Source: Zarea fungicola
Taxonomy: Eukaryota; Ascomycota; Sordariomycetes; Hypocreales; Cordycipitaceae
DNA: 42,554 nt
Assembly (NCBI GenBank): GCA_900169235.1
Contig: FWCC01000376.1
Span: 1-42,554, forward strand
Direction of reading: 5' to 3'
A model generated the notes under the pieces. It was not told the DNA's origin and did not search any database. It saw only the letters and a list, made by a program, of their open reading frames with translations. Made by a program: the position numbers and the translations under genes. This document shows, piece after piece, positions 11,076-20,945 of this stretch (position 1 is the first letter of the stretch; the number at the start of each line of letters is the position of its first letter).

Positions 11076-11610
11076 CTACATGTAGCATCCAAATTCAAAC
11101 TTGTAACACCGATCTGGTTTTGCTGGTGCGACTCTGATGTTGTAGTGAGACGTTTTATCAGAGGCGCCAATATCGATAGTACCCATTCGTGACGGTACTC
11201 CGTTCGAGTCCAAGCATATGATAGAAAGCACAAACTTTCGTGGAATGTATGTGGCGTTTTGAACCGTGCCCAGTCCCATCGGACCCGTGCAGTTGCTATA
11301 GAACCCGCCGCTAAATGAAACCCTGTTTAAATAATGTAGGCTCTGGATATGGTTCTCTGGCAAAAACGTACTTTGGTGATATATGCAGCTGGTTATCCTG
11401 GACTGCTAGGAAGTTTTGTAGGTCGCCTTCTACTGTGTTTCCGCGACATTGACACTGAAAGATGGTGGATCGTGGATTGACCAGCTGACATTCCTCGCAA
11501 GCGTCTCGAATGTTGCCGTTGACCGGATACTGATCAGTGCCGTTACCCCAATCGCAGACGATTGCATTCGCCACCCACGCGAAGATGAGAGCAGGATAAA
11601 GGAGCGGCAT
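11076..11610 (-). CDS. Small secreted cysteine protein A, CVNH-like (two exons)
   Basis: Exon 1 is 11610-11372, intron 11371-11311 (61 bp, GTACGT...TTTAG, phase 2) and exon 2 11310-11076, giving 157 aa. The start at 11610 (MPLLYPALIFAWVANA) makes a short signal peptide; a longer in-frame start at 11718 would bury it. The mature part has C-x2-C-x11-C-x-C, then GDLQNFL and DNQL, and after the intron GGFYSNCTGPMGL, LSIICLD and GTIDIGA. The order matches protein C at 37.5 kb, including the phase-2 intron between the halves. Both halves look like cyanovirin-N (CVNH) repeats (C-n-C-sL...C-x-C...L...G-x-L; FsxTC...L...C.D..G...iDi). The family name is inference; close kinship of A and C is seen directly. 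A truncated copy lies at 17.6 kb. Confidence 0.7.
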
Positions 11611-12265
11611 GTCGACGATTTCGCCGGATATTGAGCCCAAAGGAGGATCAAGCACTGTATTTATTCGTGGTCCACTGTTGTTTGAGTTTTCGACAGGTGC
11701 GACGGACGAGGGAGCCAAGAAATCATCACATTCGGCTGCAATTAAACATATGTCCGACTATTATACGCGGTGATTCTGGTTACCTTGCTTGGCCGTTGCG
11801 CCCCGGCCTGACGCACTAGACGCCTTTTCACCACACGGATGACTACGTTGGTGCATTCGCGGATGCACAGATGGTGACCCAGTAGATGACCTTCGCGCAG
11901 CGACGTATGCAACAACAACAAGTCCCTGTGCGTGGCGTTGGACGGGGCCGTCTGAATAGACAAGGACCTACAAGCCGGCAGCAGAAACAGATTCAAGCAA
12001 TACCGTGACAAGCTTCACAACATGGCAATCCAGAGCGTCGAGAACTCGACTACAGCCCCATGAGAGCGGACAATGAAGTTTATAGCTGGGACATACTCTA
12101 TTTGAACAGACCCTGTCAAAATGGAAGCGGATGTTTCGCGATCGAGCACCACCGCCATGCCATCGTGATATCCAATTCTAACGATAGCAGACGGACAAGC
12201 GTGTAGAGACTGATTGTGATATTACACCAAACTTTCCTGTATTGGATTTCATTAATAAACTGTTT
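11611..12265. other. Intergenic; holds duplicated 3' flank of the module gene
   Basis: Bases about 12045-12265, downstream of the minus-strand module gene, are clearly similar to 14997-15190 downstream of the solo module (for example GCGGATGTTTCGCG and CATCGTGA are shared). Bases 11611-11740, upstream of gene A, resemble 17722-17860. No separate gene seen. Confidence 0.6.
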
Positions 12266-14518
12266 TTATAATAAAGAAACAGTCTCGGGAGCTCCCCTTA
12301 TCTCCTCAACACGTAATTGGAAAATCATTGCCTCGCCGCTTCCTTCGCTCTCCTCCATGTATTCATGCATACTCTCAAATACATTTATCTTCATGTGTTT
12401 GAATTCAATCTCGTCACCATCTTGAATCTTTACCACGGTCTTACCTTCTGAGCGATCGGTCGTACCGTCTGAGCAAACGAAGCCAAATTGAAATCCCCAG
12501 AAGTCAAGGCTTAGCGCTAGAGGAATATCTTGCTTCAGTTCTGCCAGGGTTATTCTCTGAAAGGGCTTTGTGGGTGTCCAGTAGTTTGCAGTCCTTGGTT
12601 GTCGGGATCTTACCACGATACGCAGCATCGACGCAGCCGTATGAAGTGACTTCGTGGCCGACGCTTTCGTCATCTGAGGAACAGCCGCTGGTAGTAGTGG
12701 CTGAATAGTCTCCTTATTTTCTTGCGCTGCGGGTTTCTGTCGATTTTGTAGAAGAGGAGTGCTGCCTGTCAGACCTGGAGAGTTGATGGTTCGCGTAGTT
12801 ATGCTGGCTGGTACCTTCACCAAAGGGTCTGGGTTGACGGCTTGCTCCGCCTGCGTACCCGAGAGAGAAGGCCTCGGCCATCCCGTGTAAAGATGCTCAG
12901 CGCCGGGCGGCGGGATGGGTGGATCTAAATTGGGACCTACTTGAGATGTTTCTGCAGGTGTCGCCGGCTGCACGTCGAGGGCCGCACCTTTTGGAGCAAC
13001 ATTTGCTCGCCGATGCTGCACTACTACCGGCATAGGCGCAGTATCCCGGAATCCTTTGGCATTTACCCCGGATCGTGGGGTGTCCGTGTCTGCGGCGGGG
13101 ACACTGGCCCCAATGTCTGCATTCTGTGCCAAGCCGACTGTAAGAGTAGATATAGTCGCTGTAGGGGTTGCCGGTGCCGCAGCGTCCATTAGGGAGGTTT
13201 TGTGAGTTGAAGGATATCCTAGCTCGGCAGTGGTCCCGGTACCTATCAGGGAGGAAGTTTTCTTTTGGTATTGCACATCGCCCAGCCGTCTGCCAGCAAC
13301 CGGCTCTGGCGCATGCTGTGATACCATTGGCGGGCATTTTTCCCACTCCATAATACGTAATAGGAAAGGCATTGCTGTGTTGCTCGCTTGGGGTTGTTGA
13401 CATTCATTTATTTTCCCATAAACATAAGATTTCATGGTACGGTATCCTTCCTCATCGCCATGCGCTACTTCGAAGACCTTCCTCTCCCGACCACGTCCGC
13501 GTAGAAAGACGAACCTGACCCCCGTGGACTCTTGGCTCAGCTGCAGACCGGTCTCATGTGTCAGCTGTTGGAGTGACATGTCCGTGAGAAGACTTGATGG
13601 CTTCCAAATGACGAATCGCCTTGTGAAGGGGAAAACCGGATTTTTGTGTATGACCGAGAAGCCCGGTTCATACTCCCCCCCGGGGCTGCATGGACCAGTG
13701 GCATGTGAATCCTGCAATGCCGGTGCCGAGGCTTCAGGGATGAGAGCACTTGGCTGCCCCTGGTAATTCTTATTTTCGTGAACAGTGAGCGTCATAAAAA
13801 CTGCAGGTTGTGTAGCAGGCATGGTTGCCGTAGTGGATATGAGAACAGTCGCCGGCGGCGGATCGCTTGGACGGAACTTCATGTCCCTGACCGTTGCCGG
13901 AGCTATTTCATTCAGGACACCGTTTATAGCCGTCGTTGTCGTTGGCGCGTGACTGTTGGCCCGTATGGTAGTGTCACGGCCCTGCGGGTGGACGGCGGGG
14001 GTACTGCTGCCGCAATCAAAAACTTTGCTAAATAGCTGGAGGGTATTTAACTGGGATTCTGTTTGGCTGAGCCTCCGCTTTTTATTACCGTTACAGTCAT
14101 TGGAGACGTTTATAACGGTATTCAACGCCTCTAAGCCCTCTTTGGCCCTGCGTTTTCCATTCCTTTCGCCAGCGGGTTGCGCTGGGGCAGTCGGGACAGG
14201 TAAGCCGCAGAAATCATATTCGATGCCTGTTGACGAAATATGCCGCCCGACGCTCTGCTGGCCCGCGTATGGGTATGGATGTGCTGTTCAAACCATTATC
14301 ACTATTGTACAAAACGATGTGGCCTTGGCGTAGGTGCTGGCTTTTCCTGGAACCTCTCTCAAGCCAACGTCGGGGTTGGTTCGCGGGAATGTGTACCAAA
14401 TATTGCAAGAAATAATGGTTGGGAAGGGCTCACTTTGGAAATCAGCGTCTACGTGACGCTGTAACATAGCAACCAGTGCCTTTGCACCTTCATGGTCCTC
14501 TGCAGTGGGCTCTGCCAT
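12266..14518 (-). CDS. Large low-complexity protein with two ~100-residue modules
   Basis: The main exon is open without a stop from 14287 to the stop at 12266, but its frame has no early ATG. A likely first exon starts at the ATG at 14518 (MAEPTAEDHEGAKALVAML) and splices somewhere in 14350-14255; I could not fix the junction. The total would be about 720 aa. Two basic stretches (NGKRRAKEG and NKKRRLSQ) could be nuclear signals. Module 1 contains WKPSSLLTDMSLQQLTHETG, GDEEGYRTMKSYVYGKI and AMPFLLRIME. Module 2 is C-terminal with ITLAELKQDIPLALS, FQFGFVC, IQDGDEIEFKHMKINVF and AMIFQLRVEE. They align as (L/I)T-L-L...GxxF-F...G..KV..GDE...MK..V...E...AM-F-LR. Between them lies a ~250-residue Pro/Thr/Ala-rich linker. 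The module might be a ubiquitin-like fold, but that is a guess. A TATATATG box lies ~105 bp upstream. Confidence 0.65.
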
Positions 14519-15190
14519 GCTTGCTTTTCGTATTCGGTCACAATCTGACACGTGTGATTTCAGGGTTAGGTGTGATGAAGAAGAGAAGTACAAGGAGATT
14601 TTCTGACGAAAAGAGAGCATATATACTCCAGGACGGGTCATGTGCAAAAGTCAGTGGCCAATTTGACTGCCGGCGTCGTGCAGGGTCATAAAGCCACGGA
14701 TTGGTGCCACAGTTGCCAGCCGCAAAATAATAAGATCAGCTCTAAGGCAAACTCGTACCAGGAGGAATGTTATCCGACACAGGTACGGGGTGAAAATTGA
14801 GCATTTTCAATGCGAGCAAGAGCCCGAACCACAAAGTTCAAACGCACGGAAAACGGTAACAGGCCAACGAGCAAAAATCGTCTTCATCACGCTACTGCCC
14901 ATTCCACAGAAAGGCCCAACATAACTTGACCATACGACTTTGGGGGCTCCCACGCTTCTTCGAGCTTCAAGCCGCGGCCCTTGTCGGCAAATCGATGTCA
15001 GCCCCATGAGAACGGGCACTGAAGTTCATAGTAGAGAGAAACTCTCTTTGAGCGGACTATGCCAAAATGCAGGCGGATGTTTCGCGCTCGAGCACAACCG
15101 CCATTCCATCGTGACGCCCAGCAACAACGGTAGTAGACAACCAAAGAGACCGATTGTGATTGTACACCAAACTCTATCGACGACCTATTT
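14519..15190. other. Intergenic with duplicated flank and a direct repeat
   Basis: The left part is the promoter of the large module gene. From about 14997 rightwards it is the 3' flank of the solo module, similar to 12045-12265. A 19-bp word at 14949-14967 recurs at 15547-15565 with one mismatch, bracketing the duplicated block. Confidence 0.6.
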
Positions 15191-15565
15191 TTATGATAAA
15201 GCAAAAGCCTTGGGAGCTCCTCTTATCTCCGCAACATACAATAGTAGGGTCATTGGCTCGCCGCTTCCTTCTCTCTCCTCCCCGTATTTATATCCACTCG
15301 TAAACACGTTCGTCTTCATACATTTGAATTCAAGCCGGTTTCCATCTTGAATGTTCACCACCACAGTTTTACCGTCCGGACACACAAAGCCAAATTGAAA
15401 TCCCTGGAAGTCAGGGCTCAGTGCCAGAGCAATATTTTTCTTCAAATCCGCCAAGGTCATGCTCCGTACGGGTCGTGTGAGTATCCAGTAGAGTGCAGTC
15501 GTCACTGGTTGTCGGAATATCACCACGAATTGCAGCGTTGCGGGCACCCACGCTTGTTCGAGCTT
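14949..15565. repeat. Duplicated block bracketed by 19-bp imperfect direct repeats
   Basis: CCCACGCTT(C/G)TTCGAGCTT occurs at 14949-14967 and again at 15547-15565, matching at 18 of 19 positions. The DNA between them is a diverged copy of the module 2 coding region plus 3' flank from 12045-12640. Such brackets could be an insertion footprint or leftovers of a recombination event. Confidence 0.65.
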
Positions 15566-15595
15566 GCACATTTGTAAATTGGAGCACTCCCCCAT
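15191..15595 (-). CDS. Solo copy of the C-terminal module (134 aa)
   Basis: The ATG at 15595 (MGECSNLQM) opens a frame whose residues from about 22 match module 2 of the 12.3-14.5 kb protein. SMTLADLKKNIALALS, FQGFQFGFVCPDG, NIQDGNRLEFKCMKTNVF, GSGEPM and the C-terminal EIRGAPK correspond to the same landmarks. The extra RSEGK-type insertion of the large protein is absent. The first ~20 codons lie in unrelated sequence that also occurs at 27.9 kb, so the start was probably acquired from the neighbouring F-box locus. It could be expressed as a stand-alone module or be a fragment; the frame is intact. Confidence 0.5.
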   Translation of the reverse strand: MGECSNLQMCKLEQAWVPATLQFVVIFRQPVTTALYWILTRPVRSMTLADLKKNIALALSPDFQGFQFGFVCPDGKTVVVNIQDGNRLEFKCMKTNVFTSGYKYGEEREGSGEPMTLLLYVAEIRGAPKAFALS

Positions 15596-15669
15596 CCCCA
15601 AGTCGCCGTTTTGTGTTTGATTTCGCGCAGTACTCCATTGTTTAAATCTAATGATAGTATGGCTACCGG

Positions 15670-16461
15670 CTAATGTAAAAAAATTACAGGCCTTTTTACG
15701 GCGTGCGGCATTTGACTTGAGATAAGCCCATACACGAAGCGTCGTGATTTTTCGGCTGTGAGGCCGTCCTCCCTACAGCCGTGTTCTAAATTCGTCGCCA
15801 AAGATTCCAGTTTCACAAGCTCCTGCTCTCGTCGCGATAGGTCGCCCAAAGTCTGTCGTAGAAAACCGGCAACATTCAGAGGTTCTACTGCCCAAGAAGC
15901 AATTGCAATACTCTCCAGCCTCCGTCGAGAGAGGTCCGTCGTGATGCCGAACTTCTGCATAACGGTTTCGATATTTCCTCGGTTCCATACCTCGTTACCC
16001 GCACAACATTTCACGAAGGGACGCTCAGCTGATTGCAGAACTGCAGAAGCCTCCCAATAATTTAGAACACGATTATTCTTGTCAGTTTCCTCCATTATGT
16101 GAAATAAAGCATGGTCGTCTTCTCGATCGTACTTTTTGGCTATCTCCAGCCAAGCTTTCTTAGCATCAAGCTGCTTTGCAGCCGGAAGACGCCGATGAGT
16201 GACCCAAATTTGTATGAGGTAGGTTTTGCAAGTTTTACAACCGCAATCCCCAACCAATCGAAGTGAATCTTCGAAGTCCGCCATCGATTTCGTCATTCGG
16301 CTTCGGTTCAGCCTGCTTCGGTTCAACGCTTCGTGGCGGGCGGCATAGAGCGTGTTGTGGAGGGACTTCGACAAACTGGTAACGAATACTGCAGTGTTGT
16401 GATCAAAAAAGGCTGCGAGCTTCAGCAGAAGCTCCGACGGAAGCTGTTCCAGCCTTGACAT
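15670..16461 (-). CDS. F-box-like protein
   Basis: Intronless, 263 aa. Residues 3-38 read like an F-box: LEQLPSELLLKLAAFFD followed by a hydrophobic stretch ending SLSKSLHNTLY. F-box proteins dock on Skp1 in SCF ubiquitin ligases and carry a variable substrate part. A small repeat NRSRLNRSR (about 47-55) stems from a duplicated 15-bp word. The middle has a C-x2-C pair (CGCKTCKTY). The C-terminal part (LSRREQELVKLESLATNLEHG) is predicted helical and is copied, diverged, at 27.9-28.2 kb. No LRR or WD repeats are seen, so the substrate part is of an unrecognised type. Confidence 0.7.
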   Translation of the reverse strand: MSRLEQLPSELLLKLAAFFDHNTAVFVTSLSKSLHNTLYAARHEALNRSRLNRSRMTKSMADFEDSLRLVGDCGCKTCKTYLIQIWVTHRRLPAAKQLDAKKAWLEIAKKYDREDDHALFHIMEETDKNNRVLNYWEASAVLQSAERPFVKCCAGNEVWNRGNIETVMQKFGITTDLSRRRLESIAIASWAVEPLNVAGFLRQTLGDLSRREQELVKLESLATNLEHGCREDGLTAEKSRRFVYGLISSQMPHAVKRPVIFLH

Positions 16462-17577
16462 GCCGTATGAATATACGTAGCTATTTTAACCCCGGAAAGA
16501 ATGCGTGGTCTGGCAGCCTCCACAAGTTGGCGAAATGATGGCCTCAGATATAAGTTCAGGACAACTGCTGGTCTCCCGTATCGCGACTGTACGGAACAAC
16601 GTGTACAATTTATGCCAAGGTAGACCGATGTCGTGTTAAATTGCGGCGCGGGATGCGAGTAGAGCACCAGTCCCGAGGGAAAATAAAAGAAAACTGCTGC
16701 AAGTCACCATAGACTCGCAGGTCTCTGGAGGTTATATACCGGTTCACACGTGACCTATGAGTGCCTATCACCTGGTGAAGGGTCTCACGGCTGACTGTCA
16801 TCAAAGTCCCGGGCTTCTTGCCTACCGGTATGCTGCTACCTTCAAGTCGAGTTGTGACACGAACGTAGTTGAGGGACCACTAGCACTGCCCTGGACTTGC
16901 TTCATACGCTACAGAAGTCACAAGGCCAGTTCGTCTCTCGATTGTATTAGTAACTGCCGATCAAAGACAGAATCTCTATATGCGATTTCAAAATGGCCGG
17001 GTCTGGCTACTCTCGTAAAACGTCCGGCATGTGATTAAGGCTAAAAATCGTCGCACGGGTTCGAATGAGCCCCGGCCACACCTTTGCGCTGAGACAATTT
17101 TCAACTTTGGGAACTACAGTTCGGCTAGTAGATCGCGGTGTAAGATTCCTTTGCAACCATTCCAACCCAACTCAACGGACCCCGGCAGCCCCGACGTGCG
17201 CTCTATTATTCCTATTGCAATTGAAATAAGTCACTCGAATGGTTTGTTTGGAAAGGTCCAACAGGCCAAATTGGCTACCGTACCCTCGTCATGATGACTT
17301 ACACCAACAGCCTACCCTGCACCCGACGCGAAGACATCCGGACCGTGCACGACTGAGAAAGATCGCCACGAAAAGGCCTCTTGATTAGCTTTAAAAGATA
17401 AAAATAAGGTACTGGGCGTAGTATTGGTTTATACGCAACCAATGCTTGACTTTTCCCCTTTGACTTCCACTTTCTCGCTTTCCTACATATGCAGCGCTCC
17501 CGTTCAGCTCCCTTCCGAGTACCGGCGGAAATCACTGGCGGATCATATTTCCTAACTAGAGGGGTCAGGCCTCCTGC
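16462..17577. other. Intergenic, no supported gene
   Basis: Only short frames. A 27-bp word around 17091-17117 (GAGACAATTTTCAACTTTGG and on) recurs with one change at 26546-26572, which hints at an old dispersed repeat. Nothing else is recognised. Confidence 0.4.
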
Positions 17578-17860
17578 TTAGCGCCGCTTTTGAACAAACA
17601 ACCAGGTGCCTTGTGTCTCCAACACTGGATGCGCAAGATACTGATCATTGCCGTTTCCCCAATCGCGGACGATTGCATTCGCCGCCCACGCGAAGACGAG
17701 AGCAGGATAAAGGAGCTTCATGTCGATGGTGGTGCTGGACATTGGGCACAAAGGCGGATCAAGCACTGTATTTATTCGTGGTCTACTTTTTTTTTTTTAG
17801 CTTTGGACCAGTGCGCCGCACGAGTGAGGCGGCTAATCATCATATTCGGCACCAATGAGA
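17578..17860 (-). pseudogene. Truncated relic of secreted cysteine protein A (copy B)
   Basis: From the ATG at 17721 the frame reads MKLLYPALVFAWAANA then IVRDWGNGNDQY, nearly the same as the start of protein A. It then breaks into unrelated sequence and stops at 17578. All mature cysteines after the signal region are missing. Upstream bases 17722-17860 also match the A promoter region, including a shared CAAGCACTGTATTTATTCGT, so the copy carried promoter plus first ~28 codons. A poly-T run at about 17786 interrupts the similarity. Confidence 0.8.
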
Positions 17861-18376
17861 AACGTTTAGGCATGAAAACATCAAAGCATCGTAGCTACAG
17901 TACTGAGTAGAGAGGAATGCCTTAAGCAGGCCCAAAGAAGAAAACATGGTGTTACCGGCCGCCAATATGCTACTATGGAAAGGACAAGTTCAAATGGATG
18001 AAAGCTGGATAGAGAAGATTTGACACTGTTTCTCTACAAAATAGTTAATCTATTTTCGATCTTCATGCGTTGACTTTTTTGCCCGAGATCTCGTAAACAA
18101 TAGTGTCTCTAGGTGACGTCACGCGGCTTAAAGTTAATGAACGTATTGTTATTACCCACGTTAATGTGGAACTCTTCGCCTGGGTTCGTTACAATGTTAG
18201 TGAGAGCTTCTTAATAACAAATGCGGGAATCTCACCAATATTGATTGAAGATACTATTTTCGTACCATTACCGATATCACAAGTTGCTGTGAGATTGAAT
18301 GGCTGCGATACGTGAAAGTCGCTGCAGCTATTCGTAGCACCACCTCTGTATCATATTAATAAGCTCAGATCAGTTA
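17861..18376. other. Intergenic, no supported gene
   Basis: A plus-strand frame at 18103-18315 (70 codons) has no recognisable feature. Probably 3' flank of the Ser/Thr-rich gene and remnants. Confidence 0.35.
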
Positions 18377-19249
18377 CTAGCACGCGGTCACGAACCTTCC
18401 ATTTGGGACAGCACCAATGTAGCCATAGTTGTTTCGGAAGAAGTCATCCAGTCTCGGAGGACCATATCCCGCGTAAGTAATAGCCACAGGTTTACAATCA
18501 CATCTCAGAGTATCTGACTGACCGACAGTGCAATACCGACATAGCTCTCTGACCAAATGCCAGCCAGGTGGAGCAACTGTAGCTGCTGAGGTAGTTGTGA
18601 TGCCCAAGGCCTCAGTAGACGTGGATGTTGGAGTCGTGGTGGGTGTGGATGCCGTCATGGTATCCCCTAAGGCAGGGGATTGAGATGTTTCTACCTTGCC
18701 CACTGGACATGTCGCTGAAATCGATTGAGATGCAGTTTCCGGGGTGAGATGAGTCGCGGCAGAGGAAGTCAACGATGCCGCCCCCGAGCTTGACCGGTAG
18801 GAGCGTTCAGTGCCGGGAACTGCTGTCGATGACGAGGTTGATGAGGGTACTGCACTGAGTGCAGTACCTGTTTCTGAGATAGTGCTAGACGAATGTATTG
18901 GCGCTGAGGAGGAATGGCTTGCCATTCCGGCACTGGCCGTGGGGCATGTGCCGCTTACTTGCAAAAACCTGTTGACCGTGGACAAGTTAGTCGATGTTAC
19001 TATCAGGGCCATGCCAGTGACAGTGGCATCCGGGAGAGTCAAAGTCCCATAAGCAGGTATATTGGTTACGTTTGTCACAACATCAGCATTCCATTCTTGT
19101 AGAATACTTGGCGCATTGGCACCATAGATGCTGGTGAGTTGATCGGCACATTGCCCAGGTTGAGGAACCCACAGAATGCTTGACGTTAATGAAGGACTTG
19201 CCCACGCCGTGTATATGTATAAATGAAGCACAAGAAGATGAGTAGACAT
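18377..19249 (-). CDS. Secreted Ser/Thr-rich protein with a C-terminal Cys module
   Basis: Intronless, 290 aa. The N-terminus (MSTHLLVLHLYIYTAWA) is a likely signal peptide. Residues ~25-105 form a conserved domain (QPGQCADQLTSIYG, LQEWNADVVTNV, RFLQVSGTC) that recurs in the pseudogene at 36.6-37.1 kb. Residues ~108-215 are Ser/Thr/Ala-rich and would be heavily O-glycosylated, mucin-like. The C-terminal ~65 residues hold C-x2-C-x9-C-x-C then RLDDFFRNNYGYI, which lines up with the CxxC...CxC...(L)xxF half-repeat of secreted proteins A and C. No GPI-type hydrophobic tail is present, so it should be released or wall-bound by other means. Likely a cell-surface or secreted adhesive or effector-type protein; function unknown. 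Confidence 0.65.
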   Translation of the reverse strand: MSTHLLVLHLYIYTAWASPSLTSSILWVPQPGQCADQLTSIYGANAPSILQEWNADVVTNVTNIPAYGTLTLPDATVTGMALIVTSTNLSTVNRFLQVSGTCPTASAGMASHSSSAPIHSSSTISETGTALSAVPSSTSSSTAVPGTERSYRSSSGAASLTSSAATHLTPETASQSISATCPVGKVETSQSPALGDTMTASTPTTTPTSTSTEALGITTTSAATVAPPGWHLVRELCRYCTVGQSDTLRCDCKPVAITYAGYGPPRLDDFFRNNYGYIGAVPNGRFVTAC

Positions 19250-20945
19250 CTTTGCGAGATTTCTCTGTCCAATATTTCTACCTCATTCTCTGTAGCGGTT
19301 ATTATACAGGCGCTCACAACCTTGTACAGAGAGTACATTGCGTGTTTGGCAGGTAATAAACAGGGGCTTCAAAGGCACCCATCTAAGGCAAACCCACCAC
19401 CGGAATAGGCGGAACTTGCATAGAATATCAGAATACAAAGATGGGCTGAAAAAAGTTAGCTATCAAAGTTTTACGACTTGGAGCCGTGGTATGCATACCC
19501 AGCTTTTCTACAAGGCAGTTTACTATTTAGATAGCTTTTGCTCACCATCCATTGGATCTGTGCAGGAGAGGCACTCTTGCTCCCTTTCCACGGACCTCTT
19601 AGGTACCATACCTCGACTTCAGGGGAGTTGAGGAAGTGGAACGCCAAAATCCGCTTCCTCCCACACTATATGCCGTTAGACACGCACTTACGCATAGCGC
19701 GTCAATCTTCTCATTTTTTCACTCTTGTCTTAAGGAAACCTTGGTCGAGAAACTTTCCAATATTCCTGCCAAAGACACTGAGCCTTGTTCATTTGTTTTT
19801 GTACAAAGCGGAACCGTCGTTCTCACCAATATCTCCAACCCCGAGCTTCTAATGCCGAGAATCGCTAGAGTTCGTCGTCAGCTGCGACCGTAGAGAGGTG
19901 CCCAGCCGGAGTCACCATGGCCAGAGCAAGAGTTAGGATATGAGAAGAGAGAGCACATTACGCTTTTCTTACTATATTCTATAAAATTTGGTGGTTGGTG
20001 ATGATGTATTGTTAACCTGCTACTGCTAAGACCTAGAAAGGTATCGATTATATATCACAAGAGGTGTGGCTCAATGGGCAATCCCGAACTGATACTGGAA
20101 TCCGCAACCGTCTTATAGAGCTCTTGATCTCGGCAAGAGCGTAACTAGGGGTCAATACTGAACAAGGCGAAACAGAACCAAGTCCGGGCGGCATCACTAC
20201 ATGAAACCGGAGTCGGCGCGACTTGGGCTGAAATTCGCGGCCTGCAGCGAGTATTCTCACCTTCAATTTTGGGGCAGTTATCCGCGGGAAGCTTGCTGTA
20301 GCTATCTCTAAGCTTGATCATACTGACTAATCTCCTCCTAATGCTCACCGTGCTGTAGAGTACCCGTGTAAGAACGGGGGTACTAGGTAACCACTCAGCC
20401 ACAGAGACCATAAAAAGATCAAGTAATGACCAGCCGTGGTTGAATATCCCTAGCATTCAATATATGCCTTCTAGGTCCCTGACAGACAGCCTGCCACTGA
20501 GCCACACTGTGTACGCAAGGGTGTCGGGAACCCCGTCTGGTCAACAACAACACCAGGCTACTGCATCGGCGAAGCACCGTGTGTTGTTTGTGGCGTGGGA
20601 AATTTCAATTTGGATGGTACAATACGAGAATTCAGGTTCTTGAGGTATTCCACAGGTGTCCGAAATGGTATCCCGGCAGGACCACGTACCCCCCGTGAAC
20701 CAGATACGCCTCTCTGTCCAGCCTCCACCTTTGCAAAACGTCATCAAGTCTACCACAAGGCATTTTTTATCGAGTCATACGCCACAGGTACAGCTAGATC
20801 TTCATTACGTGGCCATGCACGCGCTCAGCTGCCCCAACAGTGGGCTGTACATAACGGGGACGAAAACTATATAAGGAGAGGAGTCCCTGGTCCATTTTGC
20901 ATTGTTTCTTTCTTTTCACTGCTTCCTCTTCTCTGATTCCTCTTC
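19250..20945. other. Intergenic, promoter of the bZIP gene at the right end
   Basis: No supported gene in 1.7 kb. Short plus-strand frames (19338-19893, 20440-20936) have no motif. The right end carries a TATA element and a pyrimidine-rich leader for the bZIP gene. Confidence 0.4.
20868..20940 (+). promoter_or_regulatory. TATA box and CT-rich leader of the bZIP gene
   Basis: CTATATAAGGAG at about 20868 lies ~75 bp before the ATG at 20946. It is followed by a pyrimidine-rich stretch with TTTCTTTCTTTTC and CTTCCTCTTCTC, a common arrangement around fungal transcription starts. Confidence 0.55.

Noticed and set aside
12897..13403. 168-codon minus-strand ORF inside the large module gene
   Set aside because: Alternative frame of the Pro/Thr/Ala-rich linker, with compositional bias only.
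17031..17294. Possible tRNA from the word GGGTTCGAAT
   Set aside because: The flanking bases do not form a T stem and there is no A box at the right distance.
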